From Myxococcales bacterium (GTDB lineage Bacteria > Myxococcota_A > UBA796 > GCA-2862545): a stretch of DNA of 64,000 bases. The stretch covers positions 62,001 through 126,000 of the forward strand of contig JAHQVJ010000057.1 in NCBI GenBank assembly GCA_019634415.1. Direction: 5' to 3'. Under the pieces are notes generated by a model. It made no database searches. It worked only from the letters and a program-made list of their open reading frames with translations, and had not been told where the DNA came from. Numbering within the stretch: the stretch's first letter is position 1; each line of letters starts with the position of its first letter. This document shows positions 1 through 8,597 of this stretch, piece after piece. The position numbers and the translations under genes are program-made.

Positions 1-530
1 GCGGCCAGGCGCGCCCACGACAGCACCGCCGCCACCGTGAGCAGCAGGGCGGTGGCTGCTGGCGAGGTGGGCCACGCCAAGGCCGCGAGCGCTACGGGGA
101 TGGCCACGTGACCGCTCACCTTGAAGCCCGCCAGGGTGATCGCCGTTCCGGCGGTGGCCGCGAGGACGCTGGCGCTCGCCAGGCGCTCCACCACGGGCGG
201 TCCCGACCAGGCGGCCACCAGCCACAGCGACGCCAGGCAGCTGCAGCCGAGCACGAACAGGCCAGGTCGCTGCTGGCGCTGCGACACGTCGGCGTCCGTC
301 CACCAGCCGCGGTGGATCCCCCACAGCCACGTGGCCAGAGCGGGACCTGCACACGCGGCTGCGATCGCCGTCCAAGCCATCGTGGCGGACAGATCCCGCG
401 TGGCGGCGTAGACCACCGCCCCGAAGCCCAGGGGTGCGACCCCTACCGGGTGTAGCGCCGCGCTGAGCGCGTGGCCGGCGCTGGTGGTCCATCCGGATGG
501 ACCCGTCGCTCGATGCGAGCTGCCCTCCAT
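1..530 (-). CDS. Integral membrane protein, PAP2-like C-terminal half (partial, runs off window)
   Basis: An open frame starts at an ATG at 530 behind a clear GGAGGGG ribosome site and stays open to base 1, so at least 176 residues are present and the C-terminus is missing. The protein is almost wholly hydrophobic, with about four to five membrane segments. Near the cut end it has FKVSGHVA followed by a hydrophobic helix and a W-A-R-L segment, which resembles the K-x-S-G-H-x core of small PAP2-superfamily membrane phosphatases; the following catalytic His region would lie outside the window. A role in lipid phosphate hydrolysis is an inference. It is divergent from the M4 protease gene, with a 162 bp gap. 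Confidence 0.55.
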   Translation of the reverse strand, partial: MEGSSHRATGPSGWTTSAGHALSAALHPVGVAPLGFGAVVYAATRDLSATMAWTAIAAACAGPALATWLWGIHRGWWTDADVSQRQQRPGLFVLGCSCLASLWLVAAWSGPPVVERLASASVLAATAGTAITLAGFKVSGHVAIPVALAALAWPTSPAATALLLTVAAVLSWARLA

Positions 531-692
531 CGCCCCTCCAGGTTCCTGATCCGAGTAGTCGAGCGGGCGCGGGCGACCCCCTTCGCACCTGTGCAGATTC
601 TGCGTCGACGGGGGGTGGCTGGTGTCGGGCGCTCGACGATGCCTTAATGGCGCATTCCGAACGGCTTGCTCCCCGCCCATCTGTGAGGTCCC

Positions 693-3467
693 ATGTCACC
701 GAGAATCCCAGGCGCTGGCCTCGTCCTCACCCTCCTCGCTGCCGGCTGCTCGCCGCCCGGGGAAGGGAACGATGCGGATCGGGTCGCCGCCGTGGAGGCA
801 GCCGAGGTGGCGATGTCCTACCTCGAGAGCGGATCCCACTTCTCGATGCACACGATCGACGGGGTGGATCTGATGCGGGCCGACATCGACCGGCTGGGGA
901 TGTCCCACACCCGTGTGCAGCAGACCCTCGACGGCGTGCCGGTGCACGGAGGGCAGGCCATCGTGCACGCCGACGGCCGCGGCGAGGTCTTCAAGGTCAC
1001 CGACCACTTCGAGCGGGGCGTGCGGGTCGACGACACGCGGCCGGTGCTCGACGAGGCCGGCGCGCTTCGGATCGCCACGGATCTGCACGGAGGCAACGTC
1101 GACAGGTCGGAGGTGGACCTGCGGATCCTGCGGCGACCTTCGGGGGACCACCTCGTCTGGCGGGTCCAGCTGTGGGACCTCGGCATCGAGCCCACGATGC
1201 CCATCTTCTTCATCGACGCGAAGACGGGTGACGAGCGGCATCGCTTCGACAACCTGCAGACCGTCAAGGACCGCGACACCTACGACGCGAACAACAACTT
1301 CTCCCTGCCGGGTACCCTCGCGCGCAGCGAGGGCGACGTCGCCATCGGCGATCAGCCCGTCGACGACGCCCACGACTTCGCTGGGGTGACGTACGACTAC
1401 TACGACATCCACCAGGGCCGCGACAGCTACGACGGCAACGGCGGCTCGATGGTGTCTTCGGCCCACTTCGGGGTGGACTACGAGAACGCCTTCTGGACCG
1501 GCAGCCAGATGGCCTACGGCGATGGGGACGTGGTCTTCTTCCCCTTGTCCCAGGCGCTCGACGTGGTGGGCCACGAGTTCACCCACGGGCTCACCGAGTG
1601 GACGGCGGATCTCGAGTACGAGAACCAGTCAGGCGGGCTCAACGAGGCCACGTCCGACATCATGGGCGCGGTGATCGAGTCCTACAACAACGGCTGGGTG
1701 GTCAACAACGACACCTGGTTGGTGGGCGAGGACATCGTGCAGCCCAAGTTCGGGGTGGCGCTGCGAGACATGTCGGATCCACCCGTGGATGGTGTCTCCA
1801 TCGACTCCCTCAACCAGTACGCCGATGGCATGGACGTACACTTCAGCTCGGGCATCGCCAACAAGGCCTTCTACCTGTGGGTGGACGACCCGGCGGTGAC
1901 CATGGAGGAGGCGGGCGACATCTGGTACCGCGGGCTGGTCTACTACATGACCACCTACACGACCTTCTCCGAGGGCCGTGCGGCCACCGAGCAGGCCGCC
2001 ATCGATCTGTTCGGCTTCGGATCCGACGAGCACGACGCCGTCATCGCCGGCTGGGACGCCGTGGACGTGCCCGAGCCCTACGAGTACCAGGTGTTCGACT
2101 CCTTCACGAACCAGTCGGCCAACACCGGGGACGAGGACGACTACGTCTTCGACGCTCCCGATCAGGCGCCGGCCCTTCGGTTCACGCTGGAGGCCGACAA
2201 CGGCGATGCCGATCTGTACGTGCGCTACAACGCCAACGCCACGCAGGCCGTGCACGACTGCCTGTCGCTGACGCCCGACAGCTACGAGATCTGCGTCGAG
2301 GACAACGCCAACGACGGCAACTACCACGTGATGGTGCACGCCTGGAGCACCTACAGCGACCTGGACGTGAAGGCCTGGGAGGCCTGCGTAGACGACGACG
2401 GCGACGGCGTGAGCACCTGCGAGGGGGACTGCGACGACACCGATCCGCTGGTGAACCCCGACGCCGACGAGGTCTGCAACGACGTCGACGACGACTGCGA
2501 CGGCACGGTGGACGGCCCCACCTCGCTGGACGCCACCCAGTGGTACGGCGACACCGACGGCGACCTGTACGGCGACGTCAACGACGTGGTGACCGAGTGC
2601 GAAGCCCCCGCTGGCTACGTGGACGTGGCCGGAGACTGCGACGATGGCCTGGCCAACGTGAACCCCGGTGAGATCGAGGTCTGCGACGACGACGACATCG
2701 ACGAGAACTGCAATGGTGTGGCCGAGGAGGAGGGCGCCTTCGGAGAGGTCCAGGTCCACGTCGACGCCGACTTCGACGGCTTCGGCGATCCCAACAACAC
2801 CGTGGTCGTCTGTCAGCTGGGCAAGGGCCTGTCGGTGTTGGCCAACGACTGCGACGACACCGACGACGTGGTGTACCCGGGAGCGCCCGAGGACTGCACC
2901 GACCGGCGCGACACCAACTGCGACGGCTTCTCTGGTGCCGACGACCTCGACAAGGACGGTTTCGAGGTCTGCGACGAGTGCGACGACACCAACCCCGACA
3001 TCAACCCCGACGCCGACGAGCTGTGCGACGGCATCGATCAGAACTGCAACGACCTGATCGACGACGATCCGATCGACGGGGGCACCTGGTACATCGACCG
3101 CGACCGCGATGGCTACGGTGGTGAGGAGGTGCGCGACTGCGACCAGCCGCTGGGCACCGTCGACGACGGCGGTGACTGCAACGACGACGACGACCGCATC
3201 TACCCCGGTGCCGAGGAGGTCCCCGGCGACGGCATCGATCAGGACTGCGACGGGGAGGACGTCCCCGATCCCAACGTGCCGACGGAGCCGACGACGCCCA
3301 CCGAGCCGACGACGCCCACCGAGCCGGTGGAGCCCGATCCCACCGAGCCCGATGTGGGTGGGCCGCTGGCGCAGTGTGGCTGTGCCTCGAACAGCAGCAG
3401 CCCCGCTTCGCTGGCCTTCGTCGCCTTGCCGCTGCTGGCGGTGGGTCTCCGCCGCCGCCGCGGCTGA
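693..3467 (+). CDS. Secreted M4 (thermolysin-like) metalloprotease with calcium-binding stalk and C-terminal anchor
   Basis: This is a zinc endopeptidase exported as a lipoprotein-like precursor (LAAGC, Cys19). An FTP/PepSY-type propeptide is followed by the thermolysin catalytic domain with HEFTH at 294-298, third zinc ligand Glu318 in NEATSD and catalytic His383 in DVHFSSG. After it come a PPC-like beta domain (about 470-565) and five Asp/Cys-rich DxDxDG...DCDD...PGA...DxNCDG motifs of MopE type (about 567-870). A Thr-Pro-Glu linker leads to a tail with CGC, one hydrophobic stretch and RRRR, as in MYXO-CTERM tags. GAGG precedes the ATG. The 924 residues far exceed a plain thermolysin precursor because of the Ca-binding stalk. 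A lipobox together with a C-terminal tag is unusual, so which one anchors the protein is unclear. Confidence 0.93.
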   Translation: MSPRIPGAGLVLTLLAAGCSPPGEGNDADRVAAVEAAEVAMSYLESGSHFSMHTIDGVDLMRADIDRLGMSHTRVQQTLDGVPVHGGQAIVHADGRGEVFKVTDHFERGVRVDDTRPVLDEAGALRIATDLHGGNVDRSEVDLRILRRPSGDHLVWRVQLWDLGIEPTMPIFFIDAKTGDERHRFDNLQTVKDRDTYDANNNFSLPGTLARSEGDVAIGDQPVDDAHDFAGVTYDYYDIHQGRDSYDGNGGSMVSSAHFGVDYENAFWTGSQMAYGDGDVVFFPLSQALDVVGHEFTHGLTEWTADLEYENQSGGLNEATSDIMGAVIESYNNGWVVNNDTWLVGEDIVQPKFGVALRDMSDPPVDGVSIDSLNQYADGMDVHFSSGIANKAFYLWVDDPAVTMEEAGDIWYRGLVYYMTTYTTFSEGRAATEQAAIDLFGFGSDEHDAVIAGWDAVDVPEPYEYQVFDSFTNQSANTGDEDDYVFDAPDQAPALRFTLEADNGDADLYVRYNANATQAVHDCLSLTPDSYEICVEDNANDGNYHVMVHAWSTYSDLDVKAWEACVDDDGDGVSTCEGDCDDTDPLVNPDADEVCNDVDDDCDGTVDGPTSLDATQWYGDTDGDLYGDVNDVVTECEAPAGYVDVAGDCDDGLANVNPGEIEVCDDDDIDENCNGVAEEEGAFGEVQVHVDADFDGFGDPNNTVVVCQLGKGLSVLANDCDDTDDVVYPGAPEDCTDRRDTNCDGFSGADDLDKDGFEVCDECDDTNPDINPDADELCDGIDQNCNDLIDDDPIDGGTWYIDRDRDGYGGEEVRDCDQPLGTVDDGGDCNDDDDRIYPGAEEVPGDGIDQDCDGEDVPDPNVPTEPTTPTEPTTPTEPVEPDPTEPDVGGPLAQCGCASNSSSPASLAFVALPLLAVGLRRRRG
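3285..3326 (+). repeat. Short tandem repeat coding for the Thr-Pro-Glu linker
   Basis: An 18 bp unit, GAGCCGACGACGCCCACC, is present twice in tandem and begins a third time. It encodes the repeating hexapeptide EPTTPT in the flexible linker between the last Ca-binding motif and the C-terminal anchor of the M4 protease. Its length may vary between strains. Confidence 0.8.
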
Positions 3468-3470
3468 GCG

Positions 3471-4052
3471 CTACGGCCCGCCGAGCCGGCTGCTGCAGTA
3501 GCGGCAGGTGGCGGTGCCGTCGTGGTGCAGCTCCGTCTCTGCGGCGGCCACGGGTGCGGCGCACTCGGGGCAACGGCTGGGCAGGTCCAGGCGGGCACGC
3601 ATGCGGGCGTGGGCCAGCGTGATGTGCTCGTCGGGGGTCTCGGGCATCGCAGCCGCGTGTCCCAGGAACGTCTTGCGGTCGTCGCTGCGTCGCTGCGTGC
3701 GCGCGTAGACGGCCGCTGCTGTGCGGATCTCGTCACCGTCGATGAAGACCACCTCGCACTGGCCGCAGCGGTCGAAGAAGACGGTCTGGGTGCCCATGTA
3801 CCCGAATCGCTCCATGGCTCGCCGGCACACGGGGCAGGTGGCCACCCCGGTGGGGCCGTCGTGGGCGGCGATGGGGGTGTTGACGTCGACGTCGGGCGCC
3901 AGGTCCTGCGCGAGCTGCTCGAGGAGCGGCACGTTGTGGCGCAGGCGCACCAGCACGCCCTCGCAGGCCGCGCAGTGGTGAACGGGGATGCCCTTGTAGG
4001 TGCCCGCACGCAGCTGTGAGCCACATCGTGCGCAGACCAAGCGGTCGTCCAT
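3471..4052 (-). CDS. Triple zinc-ribbon protein
   Basis: A 193-residue protein with three four-cysteine zinc ribbons: C7/C10-C27/C30, C73/C76-C96/C99 and C161/C164-C183/C186. The first two resemble the zf-TFIIB-like ribbons of small bacterial proteins in which a Cys pair is followed by a hydrophobic strand and GxEL-like residues. No catalytic motif or membrane segment is visible, so a nucleic-acid or protein binding role is only inferred. The ATG at 4052 is chosen because AGGAG lies 5 bp upstream and the first ribbon begins at residue 7. The stop lies 3 bp from the stop of the convergent M4 protease gene. Confidence 0.8.
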   Translation of the reverse strand: MDDRLVCARCGSQLRAGTYKGIPVHHCAACEGVLVRLRHNVPLLEQLAQDLAPDVDVNTPIAAHDGPTGVATCPVCRRAMERFGYMGTQTVFFDRCGQCEVVFIDGDEIRTAAAVYARTQRRSDDRKTFLGHAAAMPETPDEHITLAHARMRARLDLPSRCPECAAPVAAAETELHHDGTATCRYCSSRLGGP

Positions 4053-4335
4053 GGTCGCTCCTGGATGGGCCGAGCATACGTGCCAGGGGCGCCGATGTTG
4101 CGAGCACCCTGGATCGGGCTGCTGCCGATTTGAGCCGGCTCGAAAACGTAGCGGAGGTCGCGTCTGGAAAGCGAGCCTCTCGACTCGTCTTCTGGTTGTC
4201 CATCTCGAATCTTGCGACGAAGACCTGAGGGTCTGAGCGAATTGTCCCGTGATGGACGGTGCGAGGAAGCCGCTCGGAGCGCTCCTCCTCCGATGGCGGC
4301 CTCGCACCCACGCTTCCCGACTTCTGGAGACGCCC

Positions 4336-5382
4336 ATGATTCGCCCTACCGTCGTTCTCGTCGCTCTGGCCGCCTGCTCCCCCGAGTCCGATCCCACCTA
4401 CCTGACGCAGACCGGTGCTGCGCTGTCGGTGGACTACTACGGGAACACCGACGTCGTCGGAATGCACTTCGAGGTCACGGCGGTGAGCTGCGAGGGAGAC
4501 GACGACGCGGGCGACTTCTTCCTCGAGGCCAACGTCGATCTGGCGGACGGGGTGTTCCCCGGCATGATCGAGCACGTCGAGACCAGCGTGGACCCCGAGT
4601 CGAGGCACCTCGGGGCCAACTTCTTCATGAGCCTTCCCGCTGGCTGCTACGACATCCTGGCGGTGCCCGCCTCCCAGATGGAGGGCGACGAGTGGCTGCC
4701 GTCGGAGGACTGCTCGTCGGCGGAGTCGGCAGGGGTCCAGGTGCACGAAGGACAGACCACCACCGTGCCTCCGATGATGTCGCAGTGTGCAGGGGATCCC
4801 TACGGCAACCTGGACGTGCTGGTGTTGTTGAATCATCCGCCACACATGGAGCTCGTCTTGGAGCAGTCCTCCAACTACGAGTGCGAGACGGTGGAGGTGT
4901 GCGCGCTGATCACCGACGTGGACGACGATCCGGTCGAGGTGGAGTGGCTCGACGAGTCGTTGATGCCGGTCTGGGACCTGTCCCCGGGCGAGCTCGAGGT
5001 GGTGGGCTTCGAGGCGGGCCACCGCGTGTGGCAGGCCTGTGCAGAGATCACCACGCGCTACACCACGTCGTACGAGCTACGCGTGTCGGCCTACGACCTG
5101 GTGGGGGAGGACCGCATCGAGGATCTGCTCGAGGAGGAGTCCCACCACGCCTACCTGTTCCCCCTCTTCACGAACTGGGCCGAGGAGCCGATGTGCATCG
5201 ACGGCTCGGGTGAGGCGGTGTTGGTGGAAGGAGTGAGCATCGAGCGCGCCGAAGGCTGCAGCTACACGGACGCCGAGACGTACTACTGCAGCGGTGCCTA
5301 CGGCATCGACGAGGCGGTGGAGAGCTTCCTGTGCGACGAGGGCGAGCTCGTCGAGGAGAACCTCTACCCCACCTGCGACTGA
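4336..5382 (+). CDS. Hypothetical lipoprotein, acidic, Cys-rich
   Basis: A 348-residue protein with a very short signal and lipobox (LVALAAC, Cys14), so probably lipid-anchored. The mature part is acidic and has about a dozen cysteines, suggesting disulfides outside the cytoplasm. The middle third (about 165-255), including a stretch with DVDDDPVEVEW, reads like an Ig-like or cadherin-like fold; this is a weak inference. I do not recognise a family. TGGAG lies 8 bp before the ATG. A 283 bp region upstream, divergent to the zinc-ribbon gene, holds no gene that I can see. Confidence 0.8.
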   Translation: MIRPTVVLVALAACSPESDPTYLTQTGAALSVDYYGNTDVVGMHFEVTAVSCEGDDDAGDFFLEANVDLADGVFPGMIEHVETSVDPESRHLGANFFMSLPAGCYDILAVPASQMEGDEWLPSEDCSSAESAGVQVHEGQTTTVPPMMSQCAGDPYGNLDVLVLLNHPPHMELVLEQSSNYECETVEVCALITDVDDDPVEVEWLDESLMPVWDLSPGELEVVGFEAGHRVWQACAEITTRYTTSYELRVSAYDLVGEDRIEDLLEEESHHAYLFPLFTNWAEEPMCIDGSGEAVLVEGVSIERAEGCSYTDAETYYCSGAYGIDEAVESFLCDEGELVEENLYPTCD

Positions 5383-5394
5383 TGGAGTGCCGCG

Positions 5395-5676
5395 CTACGA
5401 GCGGCTGGGGTCTTCCACCGACTCCGCCGCCGTGATCGCGGCGACGAGACCCATCCCGAGGCCACTGAACATCAAGGTCGCCACCGTCCACATGAGGCCG
5501 GTGGCTCCTTGCGCTCCTTGCATGAGCAGCCCCACGAAGGCGAACACCGCCAGCATCATCACGGGACCTGCGAGGGCCAGCGCCACGATGAAGCCACCGT
5601 GAGCCTTCCCCACGCGGGTGGTGGGTCCCTGCACCTGGGTGTTCGTCTCTACCGTTTCGATGCGACGCTGAACCAT
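5395..5676 (-). CDS. Small two-helix membrane protein
   Basis: A 93-residue protein with a polar N-terminus of about 27 residues and two hydrophobic helices (about 28-51 and 57-83), the second ending in an acidic tail. GGAGGTCG immediately precedes the ATG at 5676, which makes the start firm. The helices contain Gly-rich patches. No family is recognised. It is convergent with the preceding lipoprotein gene (12 bp between stops) and divergent from the cytochrome gene. Confidence 0.75.
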   Translation of the reverse strand: MVQRRIETVETNTQVQGPTTRVGKAHGGFIVALALAGPVMMLAVFAFVGLLMQGAQGATGLMWTVATLMFSGLGMGLVAAITAAESVEDPSRS

Positions 5677-5872
5677 GGTCGACCTCCGCCCGGTGGTGGG
5701 TGCAACGGGTGTGCCACGTCACGATCCGCCGAGCAGCGGCTGGCTGTGTGAAGGGTGGGGGATCTCGCACACCCCTTCCGGGTGATTCCACCCGCCTGGA
5801 GTCCAGCGTGCCGTGCCCGTGCAACCTGCGGTCTGGCTCGCCCCTTGCAGAGGCCGGTGGCAGGAGGTGCGC

Positions 5873-6523
5873 GTGGTGTGGCTCACGATGGGAACCGCGA
5901 CGATGACGATGGCGGGACCCCCGGTTGTGGCAGAGATGCACGAGCGCTACCAGCTGCTCGCCGAGGCCCGAGACGCCACCATCGCAGGCGATCTGGAGCG
6001 GACCCGAGAGGCGGCACGGCAGCTGGCGGATCTGGACGAGCCGGTGCGGCTGCCGAAGTCCTGGCGCCCGTGGGTGGAGCGCGTGGATGCCCACGCCACC
6101 GCCTTGAGCATGGCGCCCGATCTGGTGGTGGCCTCGATCCAGGTGGGTCACCTGGCCAGCGCCTGTGGTGGCTGCCACGAGGTGGCGCGCGGTGGACCCC
6201 AGGTGTCGGATCTCCAAGACGTGCCGGTTCAGCAGTGGACGGAGGGCGCGAACATGGGGCTGCACGCCTGGGCCGTGGAGTGGATGTGGCTGGGGCTCGT
6301 GACCCGCGACGACGTCGCCTGGACTCGGGGTGCGCAGGAGCTGTCGAGCCGTCCGCTCCCGATGCTGTTCGACGGCACCCCCGAGTGGCCTCAGCCGCAG
6401 CTCGAGCAGCTGGTGTACCTGCTGGCCGAGCGAGCGGAGGAGGCCTCGGAGGTGGAGAAGGCCACGCTGATGGGGCAGCTCGTGGCCACCTGCGCGGAGT
6501 GCCACGTGCGCTCGGGGCGGTGA
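5873..6523 (+). CDS. Exported di-haem c-type cytochrome
   Basis: Two CxxCH haem attachment sites, CGGCH at 98-102 and CAECH at 207-211, mark a periplasmic electron carrier of about 216 residues. The spacing with helical segments before each site recalls four-helix cytochrome c' / c-556-like folds, here with a second haem at the very C-terminus. The GTG at 5873 is chosen because AGGAGG lies 5 bp upstream; it gives a short hydrophobic export signal ending near PPVVA. An ATG at 5888 is possible but too far from that site. The electron-transfer partner is not evident nearby. Confidence 0.82.
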   Translation: MVWLTMGTATMTMAGPPVVAEMHERYQLLAEARDATIAGDLERTREAARQLADLDEPVRLPKSWRPWVERVDAHATALSMAPDLVVASIQVGHLASACGGCHEVARGGPQVSDLQDVPVQQWTEGANMGLHAWAVEWMWLGLVTRDDVAWTRGAQELSSRPLPMLFDGTPEWPQPQLEQLVYLLAERAEEASEVEKATLMGQLVATCAECHVRSGR

Positions 6524-6527
6524 TCCC

Positions 6528-7493
6528 CTACGGAGACGCGTCCTGCAGGTACTGCAGCAGCTCGCCGTCCGTCTCCAGCAGCAGCACCGTGTCCTCGTCC
6601 ACGGTCTCGCGGAAGGTCTCCATGGAGCGGAGGAACGAGTACAGCTGCGGGTTGCGGTTGTAGGCGGCGGCGTAGATGTCGGCTGCCTTGGCGTCGGCGC
6701 CTCCCCGGATCTCCTCGGCCTTCCGGAAGGCCTCCGACGTGATCCGGGCCAGCTCCCGCTCCTTCTCGCCGCTGATTCGAGCGGCGGAACCAGCACCTTC
6801 GGATCGGAACTGCTCGGCGATGCGCTTACGCTCCGAGATCATCCGGGTGTAGACCTCGGCCTGCACGGCCTTCACGTAGTTGATGCGCTTGAACTGGAAG
6901 TCGAGGATCTCGATGCCCAGATCGGCGGTGCGCGCCTGGCTGGCCTTCAGCACCTCGGCGGCCAGCTTCTCGCGGCCGACGTCCACGCGGAAGTCCTGGT
7001 TGTTGTTGGCGTCGTCGTCGGTGATCTCGTTGGACATCCCGCCGACGTCCTCGTCGTCTACGGCGAAGTCGCGGCTCGACGTGCGCACCACCTCGATGAG
7101 GTCGTGACGCGCGATCACGTTGCGGGTCTCGCCGTCGAGGATGTCGTCGAGGCGGGTCTGAGCGCCGCGCTCGTCACGCAGGCGCTGGAAGAACTTCAGC
7201 GGATCGCTGATCGCCCAGCGCGCGTAGGTGTCGACGAAGATGAAGCGCTTGTCGCGCGTGGGGAGCTGGTTGCGCTCGCCGTCCCACTCGATGAAGCGCT
7301 TGTCGAAGCGGTGCACCTGCTGAACGAAGGGCACCTTGAAGTTCAGCCCGGGCGACGTCACGGGATCGCCCACGGGCCGACCGAACTGAGTGATGACGAC
7401 CTGGTCGGTCTCGTTCACCACGAAGGTGGACTGGGACAGACCGAAGAGGATCAGGCCGACGATGACCAGGATCGCGGTGGCAGAGGTCCGCAT
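6528..7493 (-). CDS. hflC: SPFH/band-7 protein HflC
   Basis: HflC is a membrane-anchored SPFH protein which, with HflK, forms a large periplasmic assembly around the FtsH protease and modulates membrane-protein quality control. The 321-residue protein has an N-terminal signal-anchor helix (about 5-20), then VVNETDQVVITQFGRP and the SPFH core, a long Ala/Glu/Arg-rich helix (AARISGEKERELARITSEAFRKAE region) and the conserved end segment with YNRNPQLYSFLRSMETFRE. An insertion with SNEITDDDANN around 170 is not in the E. coli protein as I recall it. The ATG at 7493 overlaps the stop of hflK as TGATG, with GGAGGG upstream, so the two are translationally coupled. No ftsH is in view. Confidence 0.95.
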   Translation of the reverse strand: MRTSATAILVIVGLILFGLSQSTFVVNETDQVVITQFGRPVGDPVTSPGLNFKVPFVQQVHRFDKRFIEWDGERNQLPTRDKRFIFVDTYARWAISDPLKFFQRLRDERGAQTRLDDILDGETRNVIARHDLIEVVRTSSRDFAVDDEDVGGMSNEITDDDANNNQDFRVDVGREKLAAEVLKASQARTADLGIEILDFQFKRINYVKAVQAEVYTRMISERKRIAEQFRSEGAGSAARISGEKERELARITSEAFRKAEEIRGGADAKAADIYAAAYNRNPQLYSFLRSMETFRETVDEDTVLLLETDGELLQYLQDASP

Positions 7494-8473
7494 CACTTCC
7501 CTCCCTGCAGCTGAAGCAGGGGAAGCACGTTGCCGGCTCCCTCGCTCGTGAAGATCTTCGTCTTGGCCTTCGGGTACACCTCGGACATGGTCTCGAGGTA
7601 CAGCCGCTTGCGGGTCACCGCCGGGGCCTTCTCGTAGGCCTCGCGCAAGGCGGTGAAGCGGGCTGCCTCACCCTCGGCGCGGTTGATGCGCTCCACCGCG
7701 TAGCCCTCGGCTTGCGCGATGGTCTGCTCGGCCTGGCCGGCGGCGGCCGGAATCACCTTGTTGAACTCGGTCTTGGCCTCGTTGATCAGGCGCTCCCGCT
7801 CCTGCTGCGCCTGGTTGACCTCGTCGAAGGAGGGCTTGACCTCGTCGGGCGGGTTGACGTTCTGCAGGACCACCTGCTCCACCTGGATGCCCGTCTCGTA
7901 CTCGTTGCACATCTCCTGCAGCATGCGCTGGGCCTCGACCTCGATCTCCTGGCGGCCGATGGTGAGCACCTCGGTGACGCTGCGGTCGCCGATGATCTCG
8001 CGCATCACGGCTTCGTTCATGTCGCGGAAGGTGCTGCGCACGTTGCGGACCTTGAAGAGGAACTGGTACGGGTCGCGCACGCGGTACTGCGCGATCCACT
8101 CCACCGATGCGACGTTGAGGTCGCCGGTGAGCATGAGTCGCTCGTCCTCCAGCCCCCTGCCGGAGTACTCGCTGCGCACCGCGGCTTGCGTGGTGCGGAA
8201 GCCGAACTCTTCCTTGAGCTGACGCTGGGTGGGCACCTTGTAGACCTGCTCGATGGGCGAGGGCAGCTTGAAGTGCAGCCCCGGCTCCACGACGCGGGTG
8301 AACTTCCCGAAGCGAAGGACCACCCCTTCCTCCTCGGGCTCGATGGTGAAGACGGCGGAGGCGCCGAGCCCCAGCACCAGCGCGATCAGGATGGCTGTGG
8401 ACACCCACCTGAACGTGCCGGGGCCGAAGGACGGCGGCCGTGGCCGGTTGAAGTCGAAGACCTGATTGGACAC
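7493..8473 (-). CDS. hflK: SPFH/band-7 protein HflK
   Basis: HflK is the partner of HflC in the FtsH-regulating complex. It has a short Pro-rich cytoplasmic N-terminus, a single anchor helix (about 23-44), then IEPEEEGVVLRFGKF and the SPFH domain, with the characteristic VVLQNVNPPDEVKPSFDEVNQAQQ region and an Ala/Glu-rich helix. The start is set at the GTG at 8473 because GAGGGG lies 5 bp upstream and the usual short N-terminus follows; longer readings to 8554 lack a ribosome site. Length is 326 residues. It is the first gene of the pair, divergent from the methyltransferase gene. Confidence 0.94.
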   Translation of the reverse strand: MSNQVFDFNRPRPPSFGPGTFRWVSTAILIALVLGLGASAVFTIEPEEEGVVLRFGKFTRVVEPGLHFKLPSPIEQVYKVPTQRQLKEEFGFRTTQAAVRSEYSGRGLEDERLMLTGDLNVASVEWIAQYRVRDPYQFLFKVRNVRSTFRDMNEAVMREIIGDRSVTEVLTIGRQEIEVEAQRMLQEMCNEYETGIQVEQVVLQNVNPPDEVKPSFDEVNQAQQERERLINEAKTEFNKVIPAAAGQAEQTIAQAEGYAVERINRAEGEAARFTALREAYEKAPAVTRKRLYLETMSEVYPKAKTKIFTSEGAGNVLPLLQLQGGK

Positions 8474-8597
8474 AAACCCCTCACGTGCGATGGGACGACT
8501 CGCATACGCAGGTGCGCGCGAGCCCAATGCATGCACCGTCCTTCTTGCCCACATTCAGCGGGCTCGACAATGCGCGCGTGCCAGATAGCAGCCCCCG

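Noticed and set aside
5383-5410. GCCGC/GCGGC stem after the lipoprotein gene at 4336-5382
   Set aside because: Only 5 bp arms with a 7-nt loop inside the end of the convergent gene; common by chance in GC-rich DNA.
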